Counted from the stretch's first letter, positions 35,171 through 43,997 are shown. The stretch is 64,000 nt of DNA from Acidobacteriota bacterium (GCA_016125275.1 WGMB01000011.1:186001-250000); one strand, 5' to 3'. Notes: generated by a model from the sequence alone, not told the origin. Numbers and translations: made by a program.

Positions 35171-36238
35171 ATGATGACCAACCCAAAGCCGGTCGTCGTG
35201 GCATTGCCCCTCGACCACCAAACCGATGACCTGTTGGCTACGGCGCTGGAGCTCGGCCGACGGCTCCAGTGCCCCTTGGTCGTAGTCCATGCGCTCGGCA
35301 GGCGCCGCCTGGAGAGCGAACCGAGCGCCGCCAACCGTATCGCCAAGGCAAAACAGACCCTCGGTCTGCGGCTGCAACCGCTCTGGAAGGCGGGGCTGGA
35401 TGTTCAGGAGGTGGTGGAGATCGGCGTTCCCTCCGACCTTGCGATCAACACGGCCCTGCGCATGAGCGCTCAGCTCATTGTCACGGGCGGCGGTCGGCCG
35501 GCTACCATCCGGCGATGGCTCGTGGGCTCGACGGTCGAGGAGATCGTCCACACCGCGGTCGTCCCGGTGTGGGTCGTCCGTGGAGAGGGGACCGACAATC
35601 GGCCCGTGCTCTGCCCGATCAACCTCAACTCGCCATCCAAGCTCGGGCTCGCATCCGCCGTCCGGATGGCTCGGCTCTTCCAGGCGCCTCTCCGCGTCTT
35701 GACCGTCCTATCGGACCGATCGCCGAGCGACGGGCCATCGGTCGACGAGGCGCGCCGGGATCTGGAGAAGATGCTGGCCGAGCACGACTTGGACGGGCTC
35801 CGCGTCGCCGTCGACGTGGTGACGGGAAATCCGGCCGAACGCATTCTCGACGCCGCGGACGAGGCAGGGATGCTCGTCATCGGCAGTCGGGGTTTCGCCC
35901 CGCTGTTTCCCGAACGGCTCGACGCAGTCACCACGCGTGCGCTTCGTTACAGCCAATGCAGCATCCTGTCGGTCCGAGAGGTGCATGTCGACCTCCAAGC
36001 CAGCGAGGTCGAGCTAACGAGTCTGGCGGACGCTTGTCGCATCACTTGGCAGTTGATCGAGGACAACCGGGCGGCCGAGGCGCTTCCTTTGATCGAGCCG
36101 GCGGCCCAGCGCGCTCCCTACAATGCGACGATCCAGGAGGCCTACGCCATCGTCCTCGAGAAAGCGGGACAAGAGGTGGAGGCCCGAGCCCGCCATGAGC
36201 TCAGCAGGATGATTCGCACCCGCATCGACCGCACTTGA
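35171..36238 (+). CDS. Tandem universal stress protein with C-terminal helical extension
   Basis: 355 residues with two USP folds: VVVALPLDHQTDDLLATALELG to SAQLIVTGGGRPATIRRW (residues about 8-130) and PVLCPINLNSPSKLGLASAV to LVIGSRGFAPLFPERLDAVT (140-270). The second shows the ATP-binding G-x2-G-x9-G/S/T-like pattern. Residues 285-355 are helical, with a TPR-like repeat (AEALPLIEPAAQRAPYNATIQEAYAIV segment, read in parts). It lies 25 bp after the RND permease with GGAG 4 nt before ATG, so it is probably co-transcribed. Likely role: nucleotide-dependent stress signalling linked to the pump. Confidence 0.85.
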   Translation: MMTNPKPVVVALPLDHQTDDLLATALELGRRLQCPLVVVHALGRRRLESEPSAANRIAKAKQTLGLRLQPLWKAGLDVQEVVEIGVPSDLAINTALRMSAQLIVTGGGRPATIRRWLVGSTVEEIVHTAVVPVWVVRGEGTDNRPVLCPINLNSPSKLGLASAVRMARLFQAPLRVLTVLSDRSPSDGPSVDEARRDLEKMLAEHDLDGLRVAVDVVTGNPAERILDAADEAGMLVIGSRGFAPLFPERLDAVTTRALRYSQCSILSVREVHVDLQASEVELTSLADACRITWQLIEDNRAAEALPLIEPAAQRAPYNATIQEAYAIVLEKAGQEVEARARHELSRMIRTRIDRT

Positions 36239-36253
36239 GCCGCCGCACAAAAC

Positions 36254-36352
36254 GCGCGCCCGGCTTCAGCTGGGCGCGCTGCCACGAACCCACGGCCCAA
36301 CCCCAACCGACCCAAAGCATCGAGCCGCCGGGATCTCCCGGCGGCTCCCCAC
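36254..36352. repeat. REP-like double-hairpin repeat, copy 3
   Basis: Related to the copies at 28.1-28.3 kb: first hairpin GCGCGCC(CGGCTTCAGCTG)GGCGCGC, then GCCACGAACCCACGGCCC, CCAACCGACCCAAAGCATCG, and a second perfect 10-bp hairpin GCCGCCGGGA / TCCCGGCGGC at 36324-36345. Compared with copy 2, the outermost A-T pair is replaced by G-C, a compensatory change that keeps the stem. Starts 16 bp after the universal stress gene stop and may also terminate the efflux operon. Confidence 0.8.
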
Positions 36353-36530
36353 CCAAATCGGCCCCACAACCGGGCAGCCGAAAGGCTTGACACCCCGCGC
36401 TACCCTAGAACCAGCCAGGCCCACCCATGTCAGCCGCCGGGACCACCGCACTCGAAATCGCATCGACCAGCGCCCGGCCGACAAATTTCGACCCACACCC
36501 CCCGCCAAGCCCGCCAACCTGAGCCGAAAA

Positions 36531-36570
36531 TGGCTCACTTTGGCTCAGAATGGCTCACTCTGGCTCACTT
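36531..36570. repeat. Four 10-bp tandem repeats at the 3' end of the DUF7009 gene
   Basis: Four consecutive units TGGCTCACTT, TGGCTCAGAA, TGGCTCACTC, TGGCTCACTT. The two right-hand units contain the last codons and TGA stop of the minus-strand gene at 36555, so the array sets that protein's C-terminus. Confidence 0.85.
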
Positions 36571-36953
36571 TTCGACAAAAAACTCGCACAAGCGCCCGCC
36601 GGATTGGGAAAGCAATCCTCGTCCTCGCCCCCTCGCGGCTTCAGGCAGGCGAAGTCCTTCTCGATCAACACCTTGGTGACCGAACCGTCGCGGCTCCGAA
36701 CGGCTTCTCTGATCCCCTCCTCTCCGGACTCGCCCCATCGCGACGCCTGCGCGGCCGGTACGCGGACTTCAATGCAACCGTCGCGAAAGTCCGCCTCCAG
36801 CACGGTCAGGTCCGGATCACGCCGCAACCCGTAACGCAGCGCCGAAGAGCCCACGCGGGTGGACTCCTCGACGCAGCCTTCCGCCATCAAACGCGCGACC
36901 TCGCCCTGGGTCAGGCGGAGCCGGATCGTATCGCCCTTCAGTCGCAGCTTCAT
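36555..36953 (-). CDS. DUF7009-type conserved protein at the nitrate locus
   Basis: 132 residues beginning MKLRLKGDTIRLRLTQGEV, a highly charged beta-rich N-terminus, then RVGSSALRYGLRRD, IEVRVPAAQASRW and a C-terminal VLIEKDFACLKPR followed by GEDEDCFPNP. This resembles a small uncharacterised family (DUF7009) found near nitrate-assimilation genes; the conserved DFACL and FPNP with Cys could bind metal or pair as a disulfide. GGGAGG lies 7 nt before ATG 36953. The last residues (SKSEPE) derive from the tandem repeat. It is 17 bp downstream of the porin gene, so in the same transcript. Confidence 0.7.
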   Translation of the reverse strand: MKLRLKGDTIRLRLTQGEVARLMAEGCVEESTRVGSSALRYGLRRDPDLTVLEADFRDGCIEVRVPAAQASRWGESGEEGIREAVRSRDGSVTKVLIEKDFACLKPRGGEDEDCFPNPAGACASFLSKSEPE

Positions 36954-36970
36954 ACGGATTCCTCCCGGGG

Positions 36971-38335
36971 TCACAGCTTGTACGCCACGAACAGGTACGT
37001 GAAGGTGTTGCCGTGGCCGGGCGTCCGCTCCTTCAGAAAACCGCCCGGCGCCAGGTAGCCGACGCCGCCTCCCAGCGTCAGGATCGGCGTGAGAGGCAGG
37101 GTGACCGTGAGATCGACCTCATCCCCGATCTTGGTTGCCACCGCGCCACGCACGGGGGCCGCCACGGTCCGGACGCCGGCCACGTTGTAGAGCCCGTCGT
37201 GGCGGTTGGCGAGCCAAAACGAGTGGTAGTCCAGCCGCAGACCGAGTTTCTCGAGCGGCTGGATCTGGGCCCCCAGTCGGACATTCTTGAGGTTCCTCCA
37301 GCCGACCAGGTCGTTGTAGCCGTACCACAGGTGCGCCGTGGGAAACAGGTCGTTGAAGCCGCCGGCTCGGCCGTCCGTTGGGTCGGAATCGCCGGAGCCA
37401 AAGGTGTATTCGGTAGAGAAGCGCGGCTTCCACGGGACCTGGAGGGAGTACCCGACCTCCACGTAGGAGCCCCAGGCTGCGATCTGCGCGCCGGCGACAT
37501 GGCCCCACTGGCGGACGAGCGCCAGGTTGTAGTCCCAAGGGCCGATGCCCTTACCCCACAGCCGCGCTCCCCCTGTGTAGCGGTCCAAATCGCCTCGCAG
37601 GTTGAGCTCGTTCGAGACCAGCGGAGTCGTTTGCCACAGGACATACGGCTCCAGCGTGGATTTGGGGATGACGTTCTTGACGCTCCCGTAGAAGCCGTGC
37701 AGGTTGTTGCCTTCGGCCGACTGATCGAGCCGCCGGTTGGGATCGTTCTGCACGACTGAGGCCGAGAAGAAGTCCAGCTTCACATCCTTGCTCGCCTGCA
37801 GCTCGAGCTTCACGGCGTCGAAGCTGCGCGAAGTGTTGGTCCAGTCCAGCGGACCGATCAGCCGCTGGTCGCCGTAGAGCAGCAACTGGCGGCCGACGGT
37901 GACGGCTACGGGCGAAGCCTCGCCGCCGCCGATCTTCACGTAGGCCTGGCGCACGTCGAAGGCGTCCCGGTAAATGCTGTTGCCCGCCCCGGCGTTGCGG
38001 ATTCCCGGGGCGCGGGCGTCTTGTCCCTGGAAGGAGAATTCGAGCCAGGACGTTGGCTTGAGACCGATGTTCACACGGGTGCGCGCCAGGCCGTAGCCGT
38101 CGTCGGCGCCCCTCTGGAAGCCGAGCCCTCGGCGATCCTCATAGCGAAACCGGATCTCCCCGCTCAGCGTGAACCAGCCCGGTAGGTCGTCGCCGAGAGC
38201 GGCGGTCGCAGGCCGTTCCAGTAGGAACGCCGAGGTTGCGGCGGACGCGGGCTGCGGGTCGGCGGGGTCCGCCGCCCGAAGCCCGATCGTCCACACGCCC
38301 GCCGACGCCAGCAGAAGCAGCGTAGTCGTCTTCAT
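36971..38335 (-). CDS. Alginate-export-type outer-membrane porin
   Basis: 454-residue beta-barrel precursor: signal peptide MKTTTLLLLASAGVWTIGLRA, then FTLSGEIRFRYEDRRG, the strand-turn pattern of Alginate_exp/OprD-like porins, VRQAYVKIGG, TVGRQLLLYGDQRLIGPLDW and a C-terminal aromatic strand ending TYLFVAYKL. In this locus it likely gives nitrate or another anion passage across the outer membrane, by inference from position between narK and the DUF7009 gene; alginate export itself is not supported. GGGAG lies 8 nt before the ATG, 17 bp after the narK stop. Confidence 0.8.
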   Translation of the reverse strand: MKTTTLLLLASAGVWTIGLRAADPADPQPASAATSAFLLERPATAALGDDLPGWFTLSGEIRFRYEDRRGLGFQRGADDGYGLARTRVNIGLKPTSWLEFSFQGQDARAPGIRNAGAGNSIYRDAFDVRQAYVKIGGGEASPVAVTVGRQLLLYGDQRLIGPLDWTNTSRSFDAVKLELQASKDVKLDFFSASVVQNDPNRRLDQSAEGNNLHGFYGSVKNVIPKSTLEPYVLWQTTPLVSNELNLRGDLDRYTGGARLWGKGIGPWDYNLALVRQWGHVAGAQIAAWGSYVEVGYSLQVPWKPRFSTEYTFGSGDSDPTDGRAGGFNDLFPTAHLWYGYNDLVGWRNLKNVRLGAQIQPLEKLGLRLDYHSFWLANRHDGLYNVAGVRTVAAPVRGAVATKIGDEVDLTVTLPLTPILTLGGGVGYLAPGGFLKERTPGHGNTFTYLFVAYKL

Positions 38336-38352
38336 GGCTGTGATCTCCCGGC

Positions 38353-39726
38353 TCAGCCGCCGACGGCCTCGCGGGCGTAAGCCCTGGCGGGCCGGGCCTC
38401 CGGCATCGCGATCGGGGCCTTGCGCCGCCGCTGCATCTCCTCACGAACCGCCTGTTCGTCGGCTTCGGAGAACCGTACGACGAACGCCAGCCCGGAGCAG
38501 ACCGTCACAATCGCGCCCAAGATCAGCAAGGCCTGCGGCCAGGTCAGGGCCTCGGTCTTGAACAGGAAGCCCGCCGCCACGGCCCCGGCGTTGCCGCCCG
38601 CGCCCACGATGCCCGCCACCGCGCCCAGAGCCTTCTTGTTGATGAACGGCACGACCGAGAACGTGGCCCCTTCGGACATCTGCACGCACAGGCTGAAGAC
38701 GATCAGCATCGCGATGGCCGCCGGCAGCACGGTCTGTTGCGAGAAAGCCATCAGCGCGATCCCTTCCAGAAAGAGAATCATTCCCAGGAACCAAACCCGG
38801 CCCCTGAGCCCCCACCGCAGGCCCCAACGATCGCCGACCACTCCGCCCAGCGTACGGGCGAAGATATTCATCAGCCCGAACAGCCCGGCCACCACGCCCG
38901 CCGCGGCCAGCCCGAGATCGAAATAGTCGTGGAAGTAGAGGGCCGCGATGTTGTTGAGCGTCAGCTCGATGCCGAAGCAGGCGCCGTAGACGACGAACAA
39001 GGCCCAGACGCGATAATCGCTGCAAGCCTTCCAGAAGGCGCCGCTGACCTTGTCGGACGATTCCATCTCCCCCGAGGCGCGCAGATCGGCGAAGTTGCCG
39101 TCGGGCGAATCCTTGGTGACCCGGCCGTACAGCAAACCCATCCCCAGTAGCGCCAGACCGGGAAACACCATGGCGACGCGCCAGCCGAGCGTCTCCTCGG
39201 CGACGAAGGTCATCACCGCGCCGAACAGCGCCGGCATGATCATCTGCGTCACGCCGCCGCCCAGGTTGCCCCAGCCGGCGGTCGTGGCGTTCGCCGTGCC
39301 GACCACGTTCGGAGCGAACATGACCGACGTGTGGTACTGCGTGATCACGAACGAAGCGCCGATCGCGCCGATGGCGAGCCGAAACAGCAGAAAGGTCTCA
39401 TAGCTGTCCGCCAGGCCGATCGTCATGACCGGGATCGAACCCAGAATCAACAGCCAGGTGTAGGCGATGCGCGGGCCGATCTTGTCACAGAGCCAGCCGA
39501 TGAACAGCCGCGCGACGACGGTGATGGCCACCGAGGCGATGATCGTGTTGCCGACCTGCTCCTTGGTCAACGCCAAGTCTTCGCGCACCACGGCCATCAG
39601 CGGCGCGATGCCGAACCATCCAAAAAAGCAGAGAAAGAACGCGAGCCACGCCATGTGGAAGGTCCGCATCGGTGTCGAGCTGAAATTGAGCAGCTCGATC
39701 TTCGTCGCCTTGTGCTTGAAATCCAC
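38353..39726 (-). CDS. narK: NarK/NasA-type nitrate/nitrite MFS transporter
   Basis: 457 residues, twelve helices. The nitrate/nitrite porter signatures are present: ATTAGWGNLGGGVTQ in TM5 and GAGGNAGAVAAGFLF in TM11, with conserved Arg in LFRLAIGAIGASFVITQYH (TM2/TM4 region). It imports nitrate by proton symport or exchanges it for nitrite. The start is GTG 39726 with GGGAGAG 9 nt upstream. The gap of 200 bp from the nasA stop may hold its own promoter; no clear hexamers were found. Confidence 0.92.
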   Translation of the reverse strand: MDFKHKATKIELLNFSSTPMRTFHMAWLAFFLCFFGWFGIAPLMAVVREDLALTKEQVGNTIIASVAITVVARLFIGWLCDKIGPRIAYTWLLILGSIPVMTIGLADSYETFLLFRLAIGAIGASFVITQYHTSVMFAPNVVGTANATTAGWGNLGGGVTQMIMPALFGAVMTFVAEETLGWRVAMVFPGLALLGMGLLYGRVTKDSPDGNFADLRASGEMESSDKVSGAFWKACSDYRVWALFVVYGACFGIELTLNNIAALYFHDYFDLGLAAAGVVAGLFGLMNIFARTLGGVVGDRWGLRWGLRGRVWFLGMILFLEGIALMAFSQQTVLPAAIAMLIVFSLCVQMSEGATFSVVPFINKKALGAVAGIVGAGGNAGAVAAGFLFKTEALTWPQALLILGAIVTVCSGLAFVVRFSEADEQAVREEMQRRRKAPIAMPEARPARAYAREAVGG

Positions 39727-39926
39727 TTTGTCTTCTCTCCCGTGGTCGGCGCACAGCCGAGCCTCGGCGATTGCCGTTCGAGATGGGCCCGAGACGAGGG
39801 ACCCCGAGGGCGCCGCGCAGCTTGGGCAGCGTCGTAGTGGGCCAAATCTCGCTCCCGTTCGGCGATTTCAGCGGATGTGTCGGCCTCCTCGACAGGGGAA
39901 GGCCGCTTGCAGTCGAACCGGACCGC

Positions 39927-42131
39927 CTAGGCTCGAGCCGCGGCGGTCTTCTCCACTCGAACCGAGCATTGCTTGTAGTTCGGCTCCCGTGAAATCGGGT
40001 CGAACGCGCTCTGCGTCAACAGGTTCGAATTCCTCTCGAAATAGTGGAACGGCATGAACACCTGTCCAGGCCCCACGATCTCCGTGATCCGCAGCTCGAC
40101 GTCGTCCACGCGGCTGCGCGGCGAGACGATCGACACGCGGTCATGCTGCCGCAACCCGAGCCCGCGGGCGTCGCGCGGGTTCATCTCGAGCCAAGCCGTG
40201 GGCGAAAGCCGTTCCAGAATCTTCACCTCTTTGGTCTTGGTGCGGGTATGCCAATGCTCGACCGTCCGCCCGGTGTTGAGCACCATCGGGAAAGCGGTCG
40301 TCGGCTGCTCCGGGAAAGGCTCCCACTCGATGGAAAACAGCTTCGCTCGGCCGTCGTCGGTCTGGAATCGGCCGTCTTCGTAGAGCCGGCTGGTCGGCGG
40401 CGCGGCCCCGTCCAGGGCGGCGGCCTGCTCGACGGTCAGCGGCCACTGCACGGCGAAGTGCCTGTCGAGCATCTCGTAGCTGATGCCGGAGTAGTCGCAG
40501 AGCCGGCCGGCGGAGACCTTGCGCCATTCGTCAAAGGCGTCCCGCGGACCGGACCAGCCGGGGTAGAGCTTCTCTTTCAGACCCATCTTCTCGGCCACCG
40601 CCAGGAAGATGTCGAAGTCCGAACGCGCTTCGCCGGGCGGGCTGACGGCCCGGTTGACCTTGCTGACGCGGCGCTCGGAGTTCGTATACGTCCCCTCTTT
40701 TTCGCCCCAGATGGCCGCCGGCAAGACCAGGTCGGCGAGCTCCGTAGTCGGCGTGGGGTGGAAGCCGTCCTGCACGACCAGAAAGTCGAGGTTCGCCAGC
40801 CCTTGGGTCAGCACGTCGACGTTGGGGAAGGAGACGACCGGATTCGTGGCGATGATCCAAAGAGCCTTGATCTCGCCCTTCACGCACGCTTCGATGATGT
40901 CCGGGTAGGCATGACCGCGCTCGGCGGGCAGCTCGGATTCGTCGACCCGCCAGAGCCGGGCGAGCTCGCGGCGGTCGTCGGGATCCTCAAACTTGCGGTA
41001 GCCGGGCAGGCTGGACGTGCCGCCGGTCTCCCGCGTCCCCATGGCGTTGCACTGGCCGGTGATCGAGAACGGCGACGCCCCCGCCTTGCCGATGTTGCCG
41101 GTCAGCAGGGCCAGGTTGTTGATGGCGTTGACGGTTTCAGCGCCCTGCGTGGAGTGATTGACGCCCATGGTCCAGGCGATCATCGGGGCCTTGGCGCGCC
41201 CGTACAGCATCGCCGTGCGGTACAGCGTCTCCTCGCTGAGGCCGGTCACCTGGGCGACGCGATCGGGGGTGTACTTGGCGAGATGCTCTTCGAGCTGGTC
41301 GAACCCCGTGGTGTGCCGTTCGATGTAGTCGCGGTCGATCAGCCCGGAGCGGATGAGGATGTGCGCCATCCCGTTGAGCAGCGCGATGTCCGTGCGCGGC
41401 TTCAGCGGCAGATGCAGGTCGGCCATCCGTGCGGTCTTGGACACTCGCGGGTCGGCCACGATCAGCGTCTTGGCCGGGTTGCGCTCCAGCCGGTAGCAAA
41501 GGATCGGGTGGTTGTCGGCGATGTTCGCGCCGACGAGGAACACGACGTCGGCTTGCTCGAGATCGTCATAGGCGCCGGGAGGGCCGTCGGAGCCGAACGA
41601 GCGTTTGTAGCCGGAGACCGCGCTGGCCATGCACAGCGTCGTGTTGCCGTCGTAGTTGTTCGTGCCGAAGCCGAGCTGGACGAGCTTGCCCAGCGTGTAG
41701 AACTCCTCGGTGACGAGTTGCCCGGTGGAGACCACGCCCAAGGCGCGCGGTCCATACTTCTGCTGAACCTTGCGAAACTCGTCCACCATGCGGTCCAGCG
41801 CGGCGTCCCAGCTCACCGGCTGCAGGCGTCCGCTGTGTTTGAGAAGCGGCCGGACGGCCCGGGATTCCGCCTCCAGGATGTGGTGCTCCGCCAAGCCCTT
41901 CGGGCAGAGCTTGCCGCTGTTCACCGGATGCCCCTCATTGCCACGCACGCTGACGGCGCGGTCGTCCTTCACGCCGATCTCGATGCCGCAGCCGACCGAA
42001 CAGTAGCCGCAGGTGGTCGGAACCCAGCGGTCGGGGATCTTCGCCGCCGAGGTATAGCCGAAGCGCGGGTCGTGGCCGTAGCTGTACTTGTCCTGGAGCG
42101 TGTCGATGCCGAGCAGGCGCTTGATGTTCAT
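39927..42131 (-). CDS. nasA: Molybdopterin assimilatory-type nitrate reductase catalytic subunit
   Basis: 734-residue Mo-bisMGD enzyme of the NarB/NasA group. The N-terminal [4Fe-4S] site is CGYCSVGCGIEIGV with the fourth Cys in GKLCPKG. GFGTNNYDGNTTLCMAS contains Cys at the expected molybdenum-ligand position, and MGVNHSTQGAETVNAI, NPVVSFPNVD and RTVEHWHTRTKT follow. It ends soon after the MGD-binding domain, so it lacks the NasC/FAD or [2Fe-2S] extensions of NADH-linked enzymes and needs an external donor. ATG 42131 overlaps the stop of the DmsBC-like gene (ATGA), strongly implying that this is the donor. Confidence 0.9.
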   Translation of the reverse strand: MNIKRLLGIDTLQDKYSYGHDPRFGYTSAAKIPDRWVPTTCGYCSVGCGIEIGVKDDRAVSVRGNEGHPVNSGKLCPKGLAEHHILEAESRAVRPLLKHSGRLQPVSWDAALDRMVDEFRKVQQKYGPRALGVVSTGQLVTEEFYTLGKLVQLGFGTNNYDGNTTLCMASAVSGYKRSFGSDGPPGAYDDLEQADVVFLVGANIADNHPILCYRLERNPAKTLIVADPRVSKTARMADLHLPLKPRTDIALLNGMAHILIRSGLIDRDYIERHTTGFDQLEEHLAKYTPDRVAQVTGLSEETLYRTAMLYGRAKAPMIAWTMGVNHSTQGAETVNAINNLALLTGNIGKAGASPFSITGQCNAMGTRETGGTSSLPGYRKFEDPDDRRELARLWRVDESELPAERGHAYPDIIEACVKGEIKALWIIATNPVVSFPNVDVLTQGLANLDFLVVQDGFHPTPTTELADLVLPAAIWGEKEGTYTNSERRVSKVNRAVSPPGEARSDFDIFLAVAEKMGLKEKLYPGWSGPRDAFDEWRKVSAGRLCDYSGISYEMLDRHFAVQWPLTVEQAAALDGAAPPTSRLYEDGRFQTDDGRAKLFSIEWEPFPEQPTTAFPMVLNTGRTVEHWHTRTKTKEVKILERLSPTAWLEMNPRDARGLGLRQHDRVSIVSPRSRVDDVELRITEIVGPGQVFMPFHYFERNSNLLTQSAFDPISREPNYKQCSVRVEKTAAARA

Positions 42132-43654
42132 GCCGCCTCCTGCCGCGAGAAGAAGCTCATCGCCATGTTCTTGGGCACCACGCTGACGAAGAACAGATAG
42201 CGGCCCAGGGTCTCGCCGGCGAGCGCCAGAACGAAGCCGGCCAGAGGCCACCCCGCCAGAGGCAGGGCCACGCCGCCGGCCACCGTCAGCGCGATCCGCG
42301 CCAGGAAGCCCCGTGAGAGCTCGTTGGAGAGCAGGCGGGCGGAGGCTTGCCGCTCGAACTCCTCCGAGCGGATCAGGCGGACGAACTTGAGGCTCTGGTT
42401 GAGCAACTGGCCGATCGCCGCAACGGCGGCGGCCGACAGTAGGCCCGGACTGTCGACGCCGAAGGCCGTCAGCAGCAGCGGCCCCAAGACGGCGCCCGTC
42501 AGGAAGAACTCCGCGATCGTGTGGCCCATGTTCCAAGCCGGGCGGCCAGGGACCAGGTAGATCTTGGAGCTGGCGTAGATTCCCGCCGCGCCCAGCAGCG
42601 CCGAGGCTGCGCCCAACAGCGCCGAGCCCGGCAGCGCCAGCCATAGCGACGCGGCGTAGGCGCCGGCCGCCCCGCCGAACGCGCTCAGGCTAAGAATTTC
42701 CCGGCTGAGCCAGGACGTCCGCCAGCCTCGAATCGCCAACGGCGCGAACGCCGGCCGCCCCAGGTGGAGCGGAGCCGCCGCCAGCGACGCCAACCCCAAG
42801 AGCAGCGCCACGGTGGCCGCCATGCGGACGGGCTGCTGCGTCAGCAAACTCAGCAGCCAGGCGGCCGTGACGCCGCCCACCGAGAGCTGCGTCAGCACGG
42901 TCACGCCGATCAGCGAGCCGTGCGGCTTTTCCGGCCGGACGCGGTGATAGTCGGCCTTCTGGGCGTCCAGAGGCAGGGCGGCCGGCAGCGTGACGCGGGT
43001 CGTCGAGATCGTGTCCGCCGCGCTGGGCAGGCCCGGAGCGTTGGCCGAACCGGCGTACTCCCTCTTCCAGGCCTCGATGTCGACGATCTCGATCTTGATC
43101 GCCTCCGACGGGCAAGCGTTCACGCAGGCCGGCGCGTCGCCGTCCTTCAACCTGCCGTGGCACATGTCGCACTTGCCCACCACGCCGCGCTCTTCGTTGA
43201 AGACCGGCACGGAATAGGGGCAGTTCCAGATGCAGTATTCGCAGCCGATACAGACCTCGGCATTGTGCAGCACGATGCCCGTTTCGGAATCCTTGGCGTA
43301 GGCCTGCGTCGGGCAACCCTTCATGCAGGCCGGGTCCACGCAGTGGTTGCAGCCCATCGAAAGGTGCAATCGCTGCGTGTTGGGGTAGACGCCCCCTTCC
43401 ACCTCGCCCACGCGCCGCCACGAGATCTCCGGCGGATTGTTGTTCTGCTCCGAGCAGGCGACCTCGCAGCATTTGCAGCCGATGCACTTCGACATGTCGA
43501 AGTGGAAGCGGTACTGCTGGCCGTCCTCCAGCGGGATGGCGGGAATGAGCGGCGAATCGCCCACCAGCCCGCGCGCTTGCCGCGACGGCCCGGGCGGAGG
43601 CGGCGTGCGGAAGGGGTTGGCAAGCGGCTCGATCTGGACGAGGGACGACGTCAT
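42128..43654 (-). CDS. DmsB-DmsC fusion: four-cluster ferredoxin joined to a quinol-oxidising membrane anchor
   Basis: 508 residues. Residues about 50-200 are a DmsB/NrfC-type ferredoxin with four cysteine groups (CIGCKCCEVAC; CNHCVDPACMKGCP; CIGCEYCIWNCP; CDMCHGRL...CVNACP), enough for four [4Fe-4S] clusters. Residues about 240-500 are a DmsC-like anchor with about eight helices. DmsB and DmsC are usually separate; here they are one chain. It sits between nirD (1-bp gap) and nasA (ATGA overlap), so it probably carries electrons from quinol to the nitrate reductase. No Tat signal is seen on it or on NasA, so catalysis is expected on the cytoplasmic side. Confidence 0.9.
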   Translation of the reverse strand: MTSSLVQIEPLANPFRTPPPPGPSRQARGLVGDSPLIPAIPLEDGQQYRFHFDMSKCIGCKCCEVACSEQNNNPPEISWRRVGEVEGGVYPNTQRLHLSMGCNHCVDPACMKGCPTQAYAKDSETGIVLHNAEVCIGCEYCIWNCPYSVPVFNEERGVVGKCDMCHGRLKDGDAPACVNACPSEAIKIEIVDIEAWKREYAGSANAPGLPSAADTISTTRVTLPAALPLDAQKADYHRVRPEKPHGSLIGVTVLTQLSVGGVTAAWLLSLLTQQPVRMAATVALLLGLASLAAAPLHLGRPAFAPLAIRGWRTSWLSREILSLSAFGGAAGAYAASLWLALPGSALLGAASALLGAAGIYASSKIYLVPGRPAWNMGHTIAEFFLTGAVLGPLLLTAFGVDSPGLLSAAAVAAIGQLLNQSLKFVRLIRSEEFERQASARLLSNELSRGFLARIALTVAGGVALPLAGWPLAGFVLALAGETLGRYLFFVSVVPKNMAMSFFSRQEAA

Positions 43655-43655
43655 G

Positions 43656-43997
43656 TCAGGCCGCAGCCTCCCGCAGCACGTCCTCGGGGATGGCCACCAT
43701 CACCACGCCCTGCTCGACGCGGCAGGGGAAGCTCTTGACGCAGGTCTCCGCGTGCTCCTTGGGCTGCTTCACGAAGCCCGAGTCCAGCGAGATCCGCCAG
43801 TTGTGCAGCGGGCAGATGATGTCGTCGCCGGCGACGATGCCGTCAGCCAGCGGCCCCTGCTTGTGCGGGCAGCGGCTTTCGACCGCTCGAAACGCGCCGC
43901 CGAGGTTGAAGATCGCCAGCTCCAGCGATCCGAAGCGGACCACGCGGCCCTGGCGGACGGGAATGTTCTCGACTTGCGTCACGCGAAGCCACTTCAT
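43656..43997 (-). CDS. nirD: Nitrite reductase small subunit, Rieske type
   Basis: 113-residue Rieske-fold partner of NirB. Cluster ligands are present as C-P-H (residues about 43-45) and C-P-L-H (about 62-65) separated by 16 residues, so a real [2Fe-2S] cluster is likely, unlike E. coli NirD, which has lost the ligands. ATG 43997 overlaps the nirB stop (ATGA), giving tight stoichiometric coupling. The next gene begins 1 bp after its stop. Confidence 0.92.
   Translation of the reverse strand: MKWLRVTQVENIPVRQGRVVRFGSLELAIFNLGGAFRAVESRCPHKQGPLADGIVAGDDIICPLHNWRISLDSGFVKQPKEHAETCVKSFPCRVEQGVVMVAIPEDVLREAAA

Noticed and set aside
36531-36570. A CRISPR-like array
   Set aside because: Units are 10 bp, directly abutting, with no spacers and no cas genes nearby; no CRISPR array was seen anywhere in the window.
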